NCBI RefSeq assembly: GCF_026013965.1
Contig: NZ_CP110341.1
Location: 62,001-126,000, forward strand
Length of the DNA: 64,000 nt
Reading direction: 5' to 3'
Origin: Brevibacterium sp. JSBI002
GTDB taxonomy: Bacteria; Actinomycetota; Actinomycetes; Actinomycetales; Brevibacteriaceae
In this document: piece after piece, positions 15,715 through 24,392 of the stretch
Layout: the number at the start of each line of letters is the position of its first letter
Numbering within the stretch: position 1 is the stretch's first letter
Translations under genes and position numbers: made by a program
The notes under the pieces: generated by a model
The model's input: the letters and a program-made list of their open reading frames with translations, nothing else
What the model was told of the DNA's origin: nothing
Databases searched by the model: none

Positions 15715-17391
15715 ATGACTTCCATAACCGAACATCTCGCCCACACCGCCTCCGCGGCCGACCTTTCCGCCACAGGGAACGATCTCGTCGCCGCCGGAGT
15801 CGACGCAGCCATCGAATCCTTCCTCGGGCCAGCCGCACAGACCTTCAGCAATATCGTCTTCTTCGAGCTGCAGATCGGCTCGCTCGGCATCCCGCTCATC
15901 GTCGTGTGGCTCATGGCCGCCGCTGTCTTCATCACCTTCTACCTCCGCTTCCAACCGATCACCGGACTCCGCTACTCCGTCGGCATCATCCGCGGCCGCT
16001 TCACCCGCAAGACCGACCCGGGGCAGGTCTCGAGCTTCCAGGCGCTCGCCACCGAACTCTCTGGCACCGTGGGCTTGGGCAACATCGCCGGTGTGGCCGT
16101 GGCGATCACGATCGGCGGACCCGGTGCCGCTCTGTGGATCATCATCTTCGGCTTCTTCGCCATGACCGTGAAGATGGCCGAGGCGACACTCGGCGTGAAA
16201 TACCGGCAGATCAACGAAGACGGGTCCGTCTCCGGCGGACCGATGTACTACCTGCGGGCTGGCCTGGCCGAGATCGGTCGACCCAAGCTCGGGAAGTTCC
16301 TCGCCGGGTTCTATGCGCTCACCGCTGTGCTCGGCGTCATCGGTGCCGGCAACCTGTTCCAAGCGAACCAGGCGGCCGCGATCATCGTCCAGGCCACCGG
16401 CAGCGAGTCGAGCTTCTTCGCCGACAAGCTCTGGCTCATCGGAGCGATCATCGCCGCCCTCACCGCTCTGGTCATCCTCGGCGGGATCAAGAAGATCGGA
16501 CAGTGGACGTCGAAGCTGACTCCCCTCATGGCCATCCTCTACTTCCTCTCGATCATCGTCATCCTGATTCTCAACGCCGGGCAGATCCCGCATGCCTTCG
16601 GGCTCATGTTCACCGGAGCCTTCAGCCCCGGCGGAGTCGCCGGTGGCGCCGTGGGCGTGGCGATCGTCGGCATCCAGCGGGCACTGTTCTCCAACGCGGC
16701 CGGAATCGGCTCTGCAGGTATGGCCCATGCCGCCTCGAAGACCACGAAGCCGGCCACCGAGGGATTCGTGGCGATGTGGGAGCCACTCATCGATTCCGTC
16801 ATCATCTGCACCCTGACCTCGCTGGCGATCATCACCACCGGTCTCTACAGCGAAAGCACCGAGGATGGAATCGGCTTGACCGCGCAGGCCTTCGGCACAG
16901 TGTCGAGCTGGTTTCCGATCCTGCTCACGATCGCCGTCGTGCTCTTCGCCTTCTCGACGATCCTCGCCTATGGCTACTACGGTCAGCAGGCGCTGGGCTA
17001 CCTGACGAAGAACTCGAAAGTCGCCGACAAGGCCTACCAGATCTTCTGGATCCTCGCAGTCATCGTCGGCGCCTCGATGTCGCTGGACTCGGTCATCGCC
17101 TTCTCCGACGCGATCTTCTTCCTCATGGCGTTCCCGAACCTGCTCGGCATCTACTTCCTGGCCCGCATCCTCCGTCTTGAAGTCCTGCGACTGCGCAAGA
17201 AGATCGACGCCGGTGTGATGCGGGAGATCACCCCCGTCGAACTCCAAGTCGGAATGGGCGATCACGAACCGACGGCGGAGCAGATCAGGGCCGCCGAGGC
17301 GGGGCGGAAACGCAAACGCGACAAGCTCCGCGAAGTCCGCGATACGCTGCGCCGGAAGAAGCTGGAACGCAGCAAGAAGGCCGCGGACTGA
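15715..17391 (+). CDS. AGCS family alanine/glycine:cation symporter
   Basis: 558 residues, about 10-12 membrane helices. The AGCS signature is clear: FQALATELSGTVGLGNIAGVAVAI, then GGPGAALWII, AEATLGVKYR and SGGPMYYL. These carriers import D/L-alanine or glycine with sodium or protons. The C-terminal cytoplasmic tail of about 60 residues is strongly basic (RKRKRDKLREVRDTLRRKK). ATG at 15715 is chosen because a good promoter places the transcript start near 15660; the longer form from 15652 would start upstream of it. No strong ribosome site is visible. The gene ends in a 13-bp palindromic hairpin that includes its stop codon. Confidence 0.9.
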   Translation: MTSITEHLAHTASAADLSATGNDLVAAGVDAAIESFLGPAAQTFSNIVFFELQIGSLGIPLIVVWLMAAAVFITFYLRFQPITGLRYSVGIIRGRFTRKTDPGQVSSFQALATELSGTVGLGNIAGVAVAITIGGPGAALWIIIFGFFAMTVKMAEATLGVKYRQINEDGSVSGGPMYYLRAGLAEIGRPKLGKFLAGFYALTAVLGVIGAGNLFQANQAAAIIVQATGSESSFFADKLWLIGAIIAALTALVILGGIKKIGQWTSKLTPLMAILYFLSIIVILILNAGQIPHAFGLMFTGAFSPGGVAGGAVGVAIVGIQRALFSNAAGIGSAGMAHAASKTTKPATEGFVAMWEPLIDSVIICTLTSLAIITTGLYSESTEDGIGLTAQAFGTVSSWFPILLTIAVVLFAFSTILAYGYYGQQALGYLTKNSKVADKAYQIFWILAVIVGASMSLDSVIAFSDAIFFLMAFPNLLGIYFLARILRLEVLRLRKKIDAGVMREITPVELQVGMGDHEPTAEQIRAAEAGRKRKRDKLREVRDTLRRKKLERSKKAAD

Positions 17392-17403
17392 GTCCGCGGC
17401 CTT
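17377..17403 (+). terminator. Palindromic terminator overlapping the symporter stop
   Basis: AAGGCCGCGGACT (17377-17389) and AGTCCGCGGCCTT (17391-17403) are perfect reverse complements around one central base, and the TGA stop lies inside the stem. Confidence 0.75.
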
Positions 17404-17440
17404 CGGGCCTGGTCCTTCTGGGCTGAGCCCGACCCTGTCG

Positions 17441-17474
17441 GGTGGTTCCTCTTCACGGTGAAGGAGGAACCACC
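17441..17474. terminator. Second hairpin between convergent genes
   Basis: GGTGGTTCCTCTTCAC (17441-17456) pairs with the 17-base arm ending 17474 (GTGAAGGAGGAACCACC) with one bulged base. It probably ends transcription of the leftward envelope operon that stops at 17489. Confidence 0.65.
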
Positions 17475-17488
17475 TCGGCGATGGTGGG

Positions 17489-18331
17489 TCAGTCTTCGAC
17501 CTTCTTGAGTTTCTGATCGGTGTTCGAGTAGGCGATCGAATCAGCGGTGGATCCGACGAGCCCCATCGTCACGCGCAGCAGTCCGGGTTCGACGTCGTCC
17601 ATGGGCGGAGGGGTCTCCGGTCCCAGGGTCAGCGACTTTCCGTCCTTCGTCGTGGCTGTGATCGACCCGATGTACGTAGTGACATCGCCACTGAGCGTCA
17701 TCGTGTCGGCCTTCGTCACCAGTCCTTCGTGCTCCTCGGGAGGTCGAACCGTGAGTAAGAAGCCGGTGATCTTGATCTCATCGGCCTGAATCTTCAGCAC
17801 CACGATGGACCCGCCGTCGGCGGTGGGCACCGATACGAACGAAATGCCCTTCAGACCCTTGAACGAGAGCCCGTCCGAACCCATTGCGGCCGGAGTCTCC
17901 GTGAAGACCGGCGCGTTCTCATCCATCTGTGCATCGGACGGGAACTCGCCGTTGCCCTCTATCTCCGAGTCCTCATCCCCGTCCTCGGTCGGGTCGTCGC
18001 TGGGCTCATCGAGTCCCAGACCACCCGGGTCCGTAGGTTCGTCGGACGGCTCCTCCGTCGGTTCCTCGCTCGGTTCATCCGTGGGACCCGGTGCGGGCAG
18101 CGAGGGGTCCGACGTCGGTGGATCACTGGGTTTCACCGGCATTCCGGGCGACAGGCTTCCCGCAGGTGAAGAGTCCTTGGTCTTTGCTGAGTCCTCGTCA
18201 TCGCAGGTGCCCACGAGTGAGCACAACGGTGACGATTGGGCGGCTGCAACCGAACCCGCCCCGAGAGTCGTCGGGAGGATCAGGACAGCTGCCGCGAGGA
18301 TTGAGGCCGTGCGGCGGCTGTGTGCCCTCAT
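17489..18331 (-). CDS. Secreted acidic protein, last gene of DUF6230/DUF6114 operon
   Basis: 280 residues. A signal peptide (RRTASILAAAVLILPTTLG, cleavage near AAAQS) is followed by two cysteines (CSLVGTC), a long Pro/Glu/Asp/Ser/Thr linker with DEPSEEPTEEPSDEPTDP-type repeats (about 80-120), and a beta-rich C-terminal domain of about 150 residues. The linker looks like a wall-spanning spacer. I recognise no enzymatic motif. ATG at 18331 overlaps the preceding TGA by four bases, so it is translated with the DUF6114 membrane protein. Its C-terminal domain superficially resembles the DUF6230 product encoded first in the operon (both are Gly/Thr-rich beta proteins), so they may be partners. Function unknown. 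Confidence 0.75.
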   Translation of the reverse strand: MRAHSRRTASILAAAVLILPTTLGAGSVAAAQSSPLCSLVGTCDDEDSAKTKDSSPAGSLSPGMPVKPSDPPTSDPSLPAPGPTDEPSEEPTEEPSDEPTDPGGLGLDEPSDDPTEDGDEDSEIEGNGEFPSDAQMDENAPVFTETPAAMGSDGLSFKGLKGISFVSVPTADGGSIVVLKIQADEIKITGFLLTVRPPEEHEGLVTKADTMTLSGDVTTYIGSITATTKDGKSLTLGPETPPPMDDVEPGLLRVTMGLVGSTADSIAYSNTDQKLKKVED

Positions 18332-18945
18332 GCAGTCTCCCCCTCAGCGGCTTCGGACTCCTTCGGCCCGCGCGGTCCCATCCATGCGACGACCAGGATC
18401 GCGCCGATGGTGGACAGCAGCATGCCGATGATGAACCCGCCGAGGTTCACTCCGATGAGTGAATAGACTGCGAGGACGAGAGCGATGATCCCGTAGAACA
18501 CATGATGCGTGGGACGGAAGATTGACAGCAGAGCGAGGACGACGATGGTGATCGGAACGACCGTTGCCTGCAGACCCTCGATGCCGAACTGGATCTGCAT
18601 ATTGCCGAGGTCCAGCTGACCCGAGAAGAACAGTTCGATTCCTCCGAGGATGGCAAGCACGCCTCCGATGAAGGGACGCTGCCGACGCCATTGCTTGAAC
18701 CTCTGGCGCTTGTTCTCGGCGCCTTCGGTCATCTCGGCTCCCTTGCTGTTGTCAGCATCCCCCGTCTCCGGCGTCGGGACGGCGAATTCTGCCGTCTCGA
18801 CGCCGGAGACGGAATGGTCGCTCCGCTCATCGGCGCGTCGACTCCGCCGGGACAGCGCAAGCAGGCTCGTCTTCTGCACGGTGTCCTCCTGTTCGGCGGC
18901 CCCCCGTTCATCGGTCGGCTGCCCGTTGGCTGCTGAGTCCCTCAT
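18328..18945 (-). CDS. DUF6114 membrane protein
   Basis: 205 residues from ATG at 18945 (GTG at 18954 is an alternative). A polar N-terminal region of about 85 residues is followed by the DUF6114 core: WRRQRPFIGGVLAILGGIEL, a TVVPITIVVLALLSIFRP helix and a C-terminal GGFIIGMLLSTIGAILVVAW helix, four membrane spans in all. DUF6114 proteins are found in actinobacteria almost always next to DUF6230 proteins; no biochemical function is known to me. The start overlaps the TGA of the DUF6230 gene (TGATG) and the end overlaps the ATG of the secreted protein gene (ATGA), a tightly coupled three-gene operon. The polar head is longer than in typical members. Confidence 0.8.
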   Translation of the reverse strand: MRDSAANGQPTDERGAAEQEDTVQKTSLLALSRRSRRADERSDHSVSGVETAEFAVPTPETGDADNSKGAEMTEGAENKRQRFKQWRRQRPFIGGVLAILGGIELFFSGQLDLGNMQIQFGIEGLQATVVPITIVVLALLSIFRPTHHVFYGIIALVLAVYSLIGVNLGGFIIGMLLSTIGAILVVAWMGPRGPKESEAAEGETA

Positions 18946-19559
18946 CAGTCGCACTGCTCAGATCCGTCGGTGAGCTTCAGCGACATGTCCTTGAGGGTGA
19001 AGACCGAGGCCGTGGTCGACCAGGAATCCTGCTTGAGGTCCTTGATCGAGATGGTGTCGGCATCCTGGGAGAAGTCGCCCTTGCTGCCCTTGGCCTTCGT
19101 ATTGACGTCGGAGGCATCGACGCCGATTCGAATGTTCTTGAATTCCGCATCGCCCTTGAGGCCGGTCATTCCGATCTGAAGGTTCTTCGCCGAGGCGGGG
19201 GTGCCCTTTCCGCCGGCCTTGATGAGGACGCCCACCTTGCCCAGAGGAGTCTCCTGGACGGCAGACTGACAGAGGTTCTCCAGGGTTGCGTCCTTGATGT
19301 TCGCGGTGACGACTGCGTGCTTGCCGCCTTCGGCGTCCTTGGCGACTCCGCTGTACTGGGAGAAGCCGGTTCCCTCGAGCTGCGACGAGGAGATCTTGAA
19401 CTGTGTGCCGGAGATGGCGAACGAGACCGGGACTGCTCCCTGGGCCACCCCGCCCATGAGCATCGCTGAGACGACGCCTGTGGGAATCGCGACCATGGCG
19501 ATGCGACCGGCGTGAGATGAGACGAGCCTGCGGATGAGGCTGGGATTGCGGAACTTCAT
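18945..19559 (-). CDS. DUF6230 secreted/anchored protein
   Basis: 204 residues. A twin-basic, helix-like N-terminus (RRLVSSHAGRIAMVAIPTGVVSAMLMGGVAQGA) acts as a signal or anchor, and the rest is a beta-rich extracytoplasmic domain with two cysteines (LCQSAV and the terminal EQCD) that could form a disulfide. This is the DUF6230 family, first gene of a DUF6230-DUF6114-secreted-protein operon. Older databases label some members cholesterol esterase, but no Ser-His-Asp hydrolase motif is seen here, so that label should not be used. ATG at 19559 has an excellent AAGGAGGATCA ribosome site. Confidence 0.8.
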   Translation of the reverse strand: MKFRNPSLIRRLVSSHAGRIAMVAIPTGVVSAMLMGGVAQGAVPVSFAISGTQFKISSSQLEGTGFSQYSGVAKDAEGGKHAVVTANIKDATLENLCQSAVQETPLGKVGVLIKAGGKGTPASAKNLQIGMTGLKGDAEFKNIRIGVDASDVNTKAKGSKGDFSQDADTISIKDLKQDSWSTTASVFTLKDMSLKLTDGSEQCD

Positions 19560-19898
19560 TGATCCTCCTTGACCACCGACAGCACAGTCGGCATCAGCGT
19601 GTGATGTAAGTTACTACGGGGTGTTACCCGACAGTATCGCGGGTGAAGTTTGACCGTCAACAGCTTTTGTCGACGAGGCTTGAGAGGGCAGCAGCGGGGG
19701 TGGTCGTGCGGTCGGGTCTAAAGCCGCCTTGTCGGATCCTCAGGGTTGCCATCGGCCCAGCTCAGAGGATGTGTCAGGGGCGGTTGTCAGGGTGATCCGA
19801 ATCACTGGCGACACACCCGCGGTCCCGCCCGAGGCGACGAAATCCGCAGGGGCGCCGTTCGTGAACAAAACTTTCAAAACTCAGCTCGAGCTGAACGC
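19560..19898. other. 339-base gap upstream of the envelope operon
   Basis: No convincing gene. It should contain the leftward promoter of the DUF6230 operon; two GTTAC words at about 19610-19630 and a GTGAT-CCGA-ATCAC dyad (19792-19805) are the only structure I see. The rightmost 40 bases are A+T-richer, past the stop of the AbgT gene, without a clear hairpin. Confidence 0.5.
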
Positions 19899-21443
19899 TC
19901 AGCGCACCGGAGCATCGGGACCGAGCGGAATGCCCAGGCCCCACCACAGGAAGAACAGCAGGCTCCAGCTGATCGTCATGCACACGGCCAAAGGCAGGGT
20001 GTGGGAGGCGAGCGTGCCGATGCCGGCGTTCTTCTGATACTTCTGCATGAACCCGAGCGCGAGGATGAAGTACGGGCTCATCGGGGTGATCGCCGTCGAA
20101 CCCGAGTCGGCGATGCGGAAGATCGCCTGCGAGGTCTCCGGCGGCACCTCGAGGAGCATGAGCAGCGGCACGATGACCGGGGCCATGATCGCCCACATCG
20201 CCGAGCCGGAGGTGATGAGCACGTTGACGACGGAGAGCACGAGCAGGACGAGGATGAACACCACCCACGTCGGCAGACCGAGGCCGGTGAAGAGTTCGGA
20301 CACGGAGACCGAGACGAGCATGCCGATGTTCGTCCACTCGAAGTACTCGAGGAACTGGGCGATTGCGAAGAAGAGGACGAGGACCCCGGAGATCGAGGCG
20401 AGCCCCTGACCCATCAGCTTCGGCACGTCCGACCAGGTCTCGATCGTGCCCTCGCGGAAGCCGTAGACGATGCCGCCGATGCCGAAGAGCATGGCGATGA
20501 GGAAGGCGATTCCGGTGAGGAACGGGGACTCGCCGAAGGGGCCGTCGCCGCGCAGGGGCGCGCCCTCGGGGACGACGAGGACGACGATGGCGATGACCGC
20601 GGCGATGACGGCGAACATCGCCCAGCGCAGGGCTTTGCGCTCCTTGTCGGTGATGACGAGGTCTTCGTGCTCGGCATCCTCGTCGGCTTCGAGGTTGTCG
20701 CGCTTCATGAGCACGAGTTCGGTGACGATCGTGATGACGATGGCCAACAGGAAGGAGCTGGCGATGTTGAAGTACCAGTTGCCGATCGGGGTGACGATGT
20801 AGTCGGGGTCGATGATGTTCGCTGCGGCGGTCGTGATGCCCGCGAAGATCGCATCGTTGGGCGTCGGGATCGGGCTGGCATCGTAGCCGGAGGCGATCGA
20901 GGTGTAGGCGACGATGACGCCGAGGACGGGGGAGCGGCCCACGGCCTTGAACACCATTCCGCCGAGCGGGACGAGGATGACATAGGCCGCCGCCGAGGCG
21001 ACGTGGGAGACGGTGCCCATGAACGCGACCGTGAAGACGATGAGTCCGGCCGGGACACGGGCGATCGAGACCTTCATCGCAGTCGACAGCAGACCGGTGC
21101 GTTCGGCCAGGGCCACGCCCATGATCACGACCATGATCGTGATGAGCGGCGGGAAGGTCTCATAGGCATCGAGCGCGGTGCTCACGGCCATGGCGATCCC
21201 GTTGCCGCTGAGCAGGTTGTTCACCGGGGTCCATTCCCCGGTGCCGGGATCCTCGACTCCCGCGCCGGCGAGGGAGAGGACGAGGCTGAACACGGCGAGG
21301 ATGGCCGCGAGGATCCAGAACAGCCAGAAGGGGTTCGGCAGCTTGTTGCCGACGACTTCGATGACGTTGAGGGCCCGGATGACCAGCGGCAGCTTCTCCT
21401 GCTCGTCGGTCTGCGGGGTATCGGTGGTCTGGGTCGGTTTCAT
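19899..21443 (-). CDS. AbgT family transporter
   Basis: 514 residues, about 11-13 membrane helices. Family blocks are present: ALNVIEVVGNKLPNPFWLFW at the N-terminus, VVIMGVALAERTGLLSTAM, ASAAAYVILVPLGG, SGYDASPIPTPNDAIFAGIT, and LITSGSAMWAIMAPVIVPLL. AbgT proteins import p-aminobenzoyl-glutamate or export sulfonamides; an export role has been shown for some. ATG at 21443 has an AGGAGCTCACA site. It is the last gene of a leftward set GntR - creatininase-like - AbgT; the 127-base gap before it means it may have its own promoter. The pairing suggests uptake of an amide that the hydrolase then opens (inference). Confidence 0.85.
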   Translation of the reverse strand: MKPTQTTDTPQTDEQEKLPLVIRALNVIEVVGNKLPNPFWLFWILAAILAVFSLVLSLAGAGVEDPGTGEWTPVNNLLSGNGIAMAVSTALDAYETFPPLITIMVVIMGVALAERTGLLSTAMKVSIARVPAGLIVFTVAFMGTVSHVASAAAYVILVPLGGMVFKAVGRSPVLGVIVAYTSIASGYDASPIPTPNDAIFAGITTAAANIIDPDYIVTPIGNWYFNIASSFLLAIVITIVTELVLMKRDNLEADEDAEHEDLVITDKERKALRWAMFAVIAAVIAIVVLVVPEGAPLRGDGPFGESPFLTGIAFLIAMLFGIGGIVYGFREGTIETWSDVPKLMGQGLASISGVLVLFFAIAQFLEYFEWTNIGMLVSVSVSELFTGLGLPTWVVFILVLLVLSVVNVLITSGSAMWAIMAPVIVPLLMLLEVPPETSQAIFRIADSGSTAITPMSPYFILALGFMQKYQKNAGIGTLASHTLPLAVCMTISWSLLFFLWWGLGIPLGPDAPVR

Positions 21444-21570
21444 TGTGAGCTCCTGAGAGTCCAGTCAGGTCTTTCGGGCAGGGTCCACCAGGGCACGGTG
21501 ATTACGGCGCTGGAATCGGGTGATCTGTGGTGGGGTGCGGGCCGGGCGGCCGGTCAGTGAGAAGCGGGTG

Positions 21571-22392
21571 TCACAGTCTCTGCAGCTCCTGACAGTAGGC
21601 GACGAGTCGGTCGATGACCTCGCCGAGGATGTCCTCCCCGGCCGCGGCCGTGGCGGTCCGTGGATCGCCGAGTACGCCGTTGTCGGCGTAGCGGTCGAAC
21701 GTCACCGCTGTGGACGGTGATTTCGTTCGTGTAAGTCGGGCGCGCGGGTCGAGATCGTCGAGCCGGGTGGCGCCGGGGTTGAGGTGGACTGTGTCGACGA
21801 GGGATTCGTCGATGGCGAGCATCTGCGAGGTCTCGGACTCTCCGCAGTGGCCGCTGACCTCGGTGCGCGGCAGCTGGGCGGTCGCCTCGGTGGCCAAAGC
21901 GGAGACCGGAGCATAGGCGAAGACGAAGTCCGGGTGGGTGGCGAGCAGAGACTGCTGGACCACTCCGAGCGCGGCGAGGTTGCCGCCGTGCCCGGTGATG
22001 ACGAGGAGTCTGTCGAATCCGGCATCGGCCAGCTGACGCACGATCGAGGAGACGAGGTCGATGAACAGCTGCGGGCCGATGTTGATCGTGCCGGGCAGGA
22101 AGCGGTGATGCGGGGAGACGCCGTAGTCGATGCTCGGCAGGACGAAGGCGCTGCCCGCCCGAACCTGGTCGCCGTCGGCGCTGTCGGTGAGTCGGTCGAC
22201 GACGGCACGGGCGACGTGAACGGCGCGGATGTTGTCGGTGCCCAGGGGCAGTCCGTCACCGTGCTGTTCGCAGGCGCCGACAGGAAGGACGAGCAGGCTG
22301 TTTCGGTCCTTCGCGAGTTCGACCTCCAGAGAGGTGAGTTCGGCGTAGTCGCGGATATGGGGGCGGATCTCGGAGATCGTCGGGCGGCTCAT
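21571..22392 (-). CDS. Creatininase-superfamily amidohydrolase
   Basis: 273 residues. The metal motif LPVGACEQHGDGLPLGTD gives Glu42, His44 and Asp53; a second block is GHGGN (His135) and a third is GESETSQML. In true creatininase the second block reads GHYEN, with the catalytic Glu, whereas here Asn stands at that place and the substrate-binding tryptophans are not evident. It therefore fits better with the broad amide/peptide hydrolase branch (MftE-like, formamide hydrolases) than with creatinine hydrolysis. The ATG overlaps the TGA of the GntR gene (ATGA). A creatinase does occur 30 kb away, so a distant link to creatinine cannot be excluded. Confidence 0.8.
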   Translation of the reverse strand: MSRPTISEIRPHIRDYAELTSLEVELAKDRNSLLVLPVGACEQHGDGLPLGTDNIRAVHVARAVVDRLTDSADGDQVRAGSAFVLPSIDYGVSPHHRFLPGTINIGPQLFIDLVSSIVRQLADAGFDRLLVITGHGGNLAALGVVQQSLLATHPDFVFAYAPVSALATEATAQLPRTEVSGHCGESETSQMLAIDESLVDTVHLNPGATRLDDLDPRARLTRTKSPSTAVTFDRYADNGVLGDPRTATAAAGEDILGEVIDRLVAYCQELQRL

Positions 22393-23138
22393 CGCTGGGA
22401 TCCTTCGGCGGTGTCGGCGTCCCCGGCCTGGTCCGCGGCGTCTGCCTGGACTGTGCTGTTTGCCAAGTCCGTATCGTCCGTCCAGTCCGCGAGGACGGCG
22501 GCCTTGATCGCCTCGAGGTGCTTGCGGGTGCGGTGGGAGGCTTCGAAGCCGTCGCCGCGACGGATCGCATCGAGGATGTCCGCGTGTTCGTCGTGGTCGC
22601 GCAGTCGGTCGTAGCTCGTGCGCGCCGCCTGCTGGGTCCGCGAATGGATGGCCAGCAGGGACACGAGCATCTCGTGCAGAGCGCGGTTGCCCGAAGCGCG
22701 AGCGAGTTCGACGTGGAAATGACCGGCCGGGACCGCGGTCTCGACCTGGAGGGCATTGTCGAGCGCGGACTCCATGGAGGCCACGGCGTCGGCGGCCTGG
22801 ACCGTCGCTGCGAGCTCGGCGATTCCGGGTTCGACGGCGATGCGCGCATCGAGGAGTTCGATGGCCGCCGCGAGATCGACGGGCACATAATGCGGGTTGT
22901 CGAGGATGCGGCGGTTGATCGCTTCGCGGACGTAGGTGCCCGATCCGTGTTTGAGCTCGACCGAGCCCGTCGCTTCGAGGCGGCGCAGGGCCTCCCGGAC
23001 GGTGGGCACGGTGACCTCGAAGCGTGCGGCGAGGACCTTCGCGGAGGGCAGGGTCTGCCCGGGCTGGAGGTTCTCGGTGCGGATGGTGTCGACGATTTCG
23101 CGAGTGAGGCGTTCGACGAGTCCGACGGTGGACGTCAT
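22389..23138 (-). CDS. GntR/FadR-type transcriptional regulator
   Basis: 249 residues from ATG 23138, which has an AAGGAGAGCACC site; a TTG 15 bases upstream is the longer alternative. The N-terminal winged helix (about 5-75) includes LPSAKVLAARFEVTVPTVREALRRLEATG and a GSGTYV wing. An FCD-like all-helical ligand domain follows (DARIAVEPGIAELAA, FHVELARASGNRALHEML, HDEHADILDAIRRGD). The tail of about 25 residues is Asp/Ala-rich. It is co-translated with the creatininase-like gene and probably represses the operon until a small acid binds. A dyad just upstream of its start is the likely operator. Confidence 0.88.
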   Translation of the reverse strand: MTSTVGLVERLTREIVDTIRTENLQPGQTLPSAKVLAARFEVTVPTVREALRRLEATGSVELKHGSGTYVREAINRRILDNPHYVPVDLAAAIELLDARIAVEPGIAELAATVQAADAVASMESALDNALQVETAVPAGHFHVELARASGNRALHEMLVSLLAIHSRTQQAARTSYDRLRDHDEHADILDAIRRGDGFEASHRTRKHLEAIKAAVLADWTDDTDLANSTVQADAADQAGDADTAEGSQR

Positions 23139-23169
23139 GGTGCTCTCCTTCAAGTGTTTAAGTCATCTA

Positions 23170-23184
23170 ATCACTTTGAGTGAT
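23170..23184. promoter_or_regulatory. Candidate GntR operator
   Basis: ATCACT (23170-23175), TTG, AGTGAT (23179-23184): a perfect 15-base odd dyad 32 bases upstream of the regulator start. Autoregulation by the GntR protein is the simple reading. Confidence 0.5.
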
Positions 23185-23221
23185 GTGTGTCAACGGTCAC
23201 TTCTGGGGCGGATCCTGTTGG

Positions 23222-24249
23222 TCACTTCTGGGTGGGCCCCTGCGTTGCTCCCGGGTGGCTGCGGAAGAAGTCCCAGACCGTTTCCGTGGCAGAGAAGTCC
23301 TTCGTGACGTACCCACCGCCGCTGTAGACGACCTCACCTGGCCAGACGTGACCGCCGTCAGCGACGGAGTAGAGCTCGACGGCTGCTGACCTCTTGCCGG
23401 ACTTGCCGACCGAGCGGCTTTCCGTATCGCCTTCCTTGCTGCATTCCGTCCACTGGGTACGCACAACGTCTTCGCCCTTGCGTCCGACCTGGCGTTCCTT
23501 CGTCGTCGCGCAGTCGGAGGCCTCCGCCCAGGGCTCGATCCACTCGCGGACTCCCGGGTAGTCCTCGCCTTGGCGGTGGCCGCCCTCGTAGTGCATCGTG
23601 GCGTCCCCGGTGCCGTGGATCGCGAGCATCGGCGTGGGCGTCGAGTATTCGCAGCCCTCTGTCGACTGGGGATAATAGGCACCGGCGACGGGAGCGAACG
23701 CGGAGAAGCGATCGCGCAGGTGGCAGGCGAGGACGGAGACCATGCCGCCGCCGTTCGACTTGCCGGTGGCATAGACCCGATTGAGGTCGATGCAGTGCTC
23801 GGATTCGATCGAATCGAGCAGATCGGCCACGAAGGCGACGTCATCGGCACCGCTGGCGTAAGGAGCACCCTGCCAGGAACGTTTGCCGCCACCCCGGTCG
23901 CCGTCGGGGAAGACGGTGATCGCGGGCAGGGTCGGCAGTCCCGTGTAGTTCTGGAATTCGGCACCGTCTGACCCATTGCCGTGGAACCCGAGGACGAGCG
24001 GCAGCGGCGTCGAGATGTCGTAGTCGCGCGGGATGTTGATGCGGTAGCTGCGCTCGCCGTCTTCCGTAGAGATCGTCTTCTCGTCGTTGCCCGGCTTCTG
24101 CTCGGTGCCGCAGCCGGCCGATGGGGCGGCCGGCATCGGCGGTGCCTTTGCGCCGGTGCCCGTCGCCGGTCCCGCGGTGCCTGTCAGCAGGGCAATGCTC
24201 GCGCGGCCGCGAGCAGAGTGGTCGTGATGCGATTCGTCATTGATGACAT
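23222..24249 (-). CDS. PHB-depolymerase-type secreted esterase, signal peptide frameshifted
   Basis: Alpha/beta hydrolase of the polyhydroxybutyrate depolymerase/feruloyl esterase-like group. Seen in the main frame: FHGNGSDGAEF (oxyanion hole), ATGKSNGGGM with the nucleophile Ser, and SVADGGHVWPG with the catalytic His; cysteines are plentiful, as in secreted esterases. The enzyme frame is open upstream but gives an implausible His/Asp-rich N-terminus. A normal start (ATG 24249, AAAGGA six bases upstream) encodes MSSMTNRITTTLLAAA in the next frame and runs to a stop. Dropping one CG from the CGCGCG run at 24200-24205 joins them into a textbook signal peptide (LLAAASIALLTGTAGPA). Thus the gene is either broken, phase-variable or affected by a sequencing error. 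Monocistronic; ends at 23222. Confidence 0.7.
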
Positions 24250-24392
24250 CGTCAGTCCTTTGATCGTCGGTGATCGTGGTGTGGACTCTAGCACAGGTCA
24301 TCAGATGACTAAATGAATTGGCTATGTCGGTCGCGTCGTCGAGGAGGCAGTGGTGTTGCCGATTCGGAATCCGCAGTCGGAAGGTGTTCGAC

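Noticed and set aside
18945..19559. Cholesterol esterase label for the DUF6230 protein
   Set aside because: No hydrolase catalytic motif; the label is a database legacy.
21571..22392. Naming this gene creatininase
   Set aside because: The catalytic GHYEN motif reads GHGGN; only the superfamily can be assigned.
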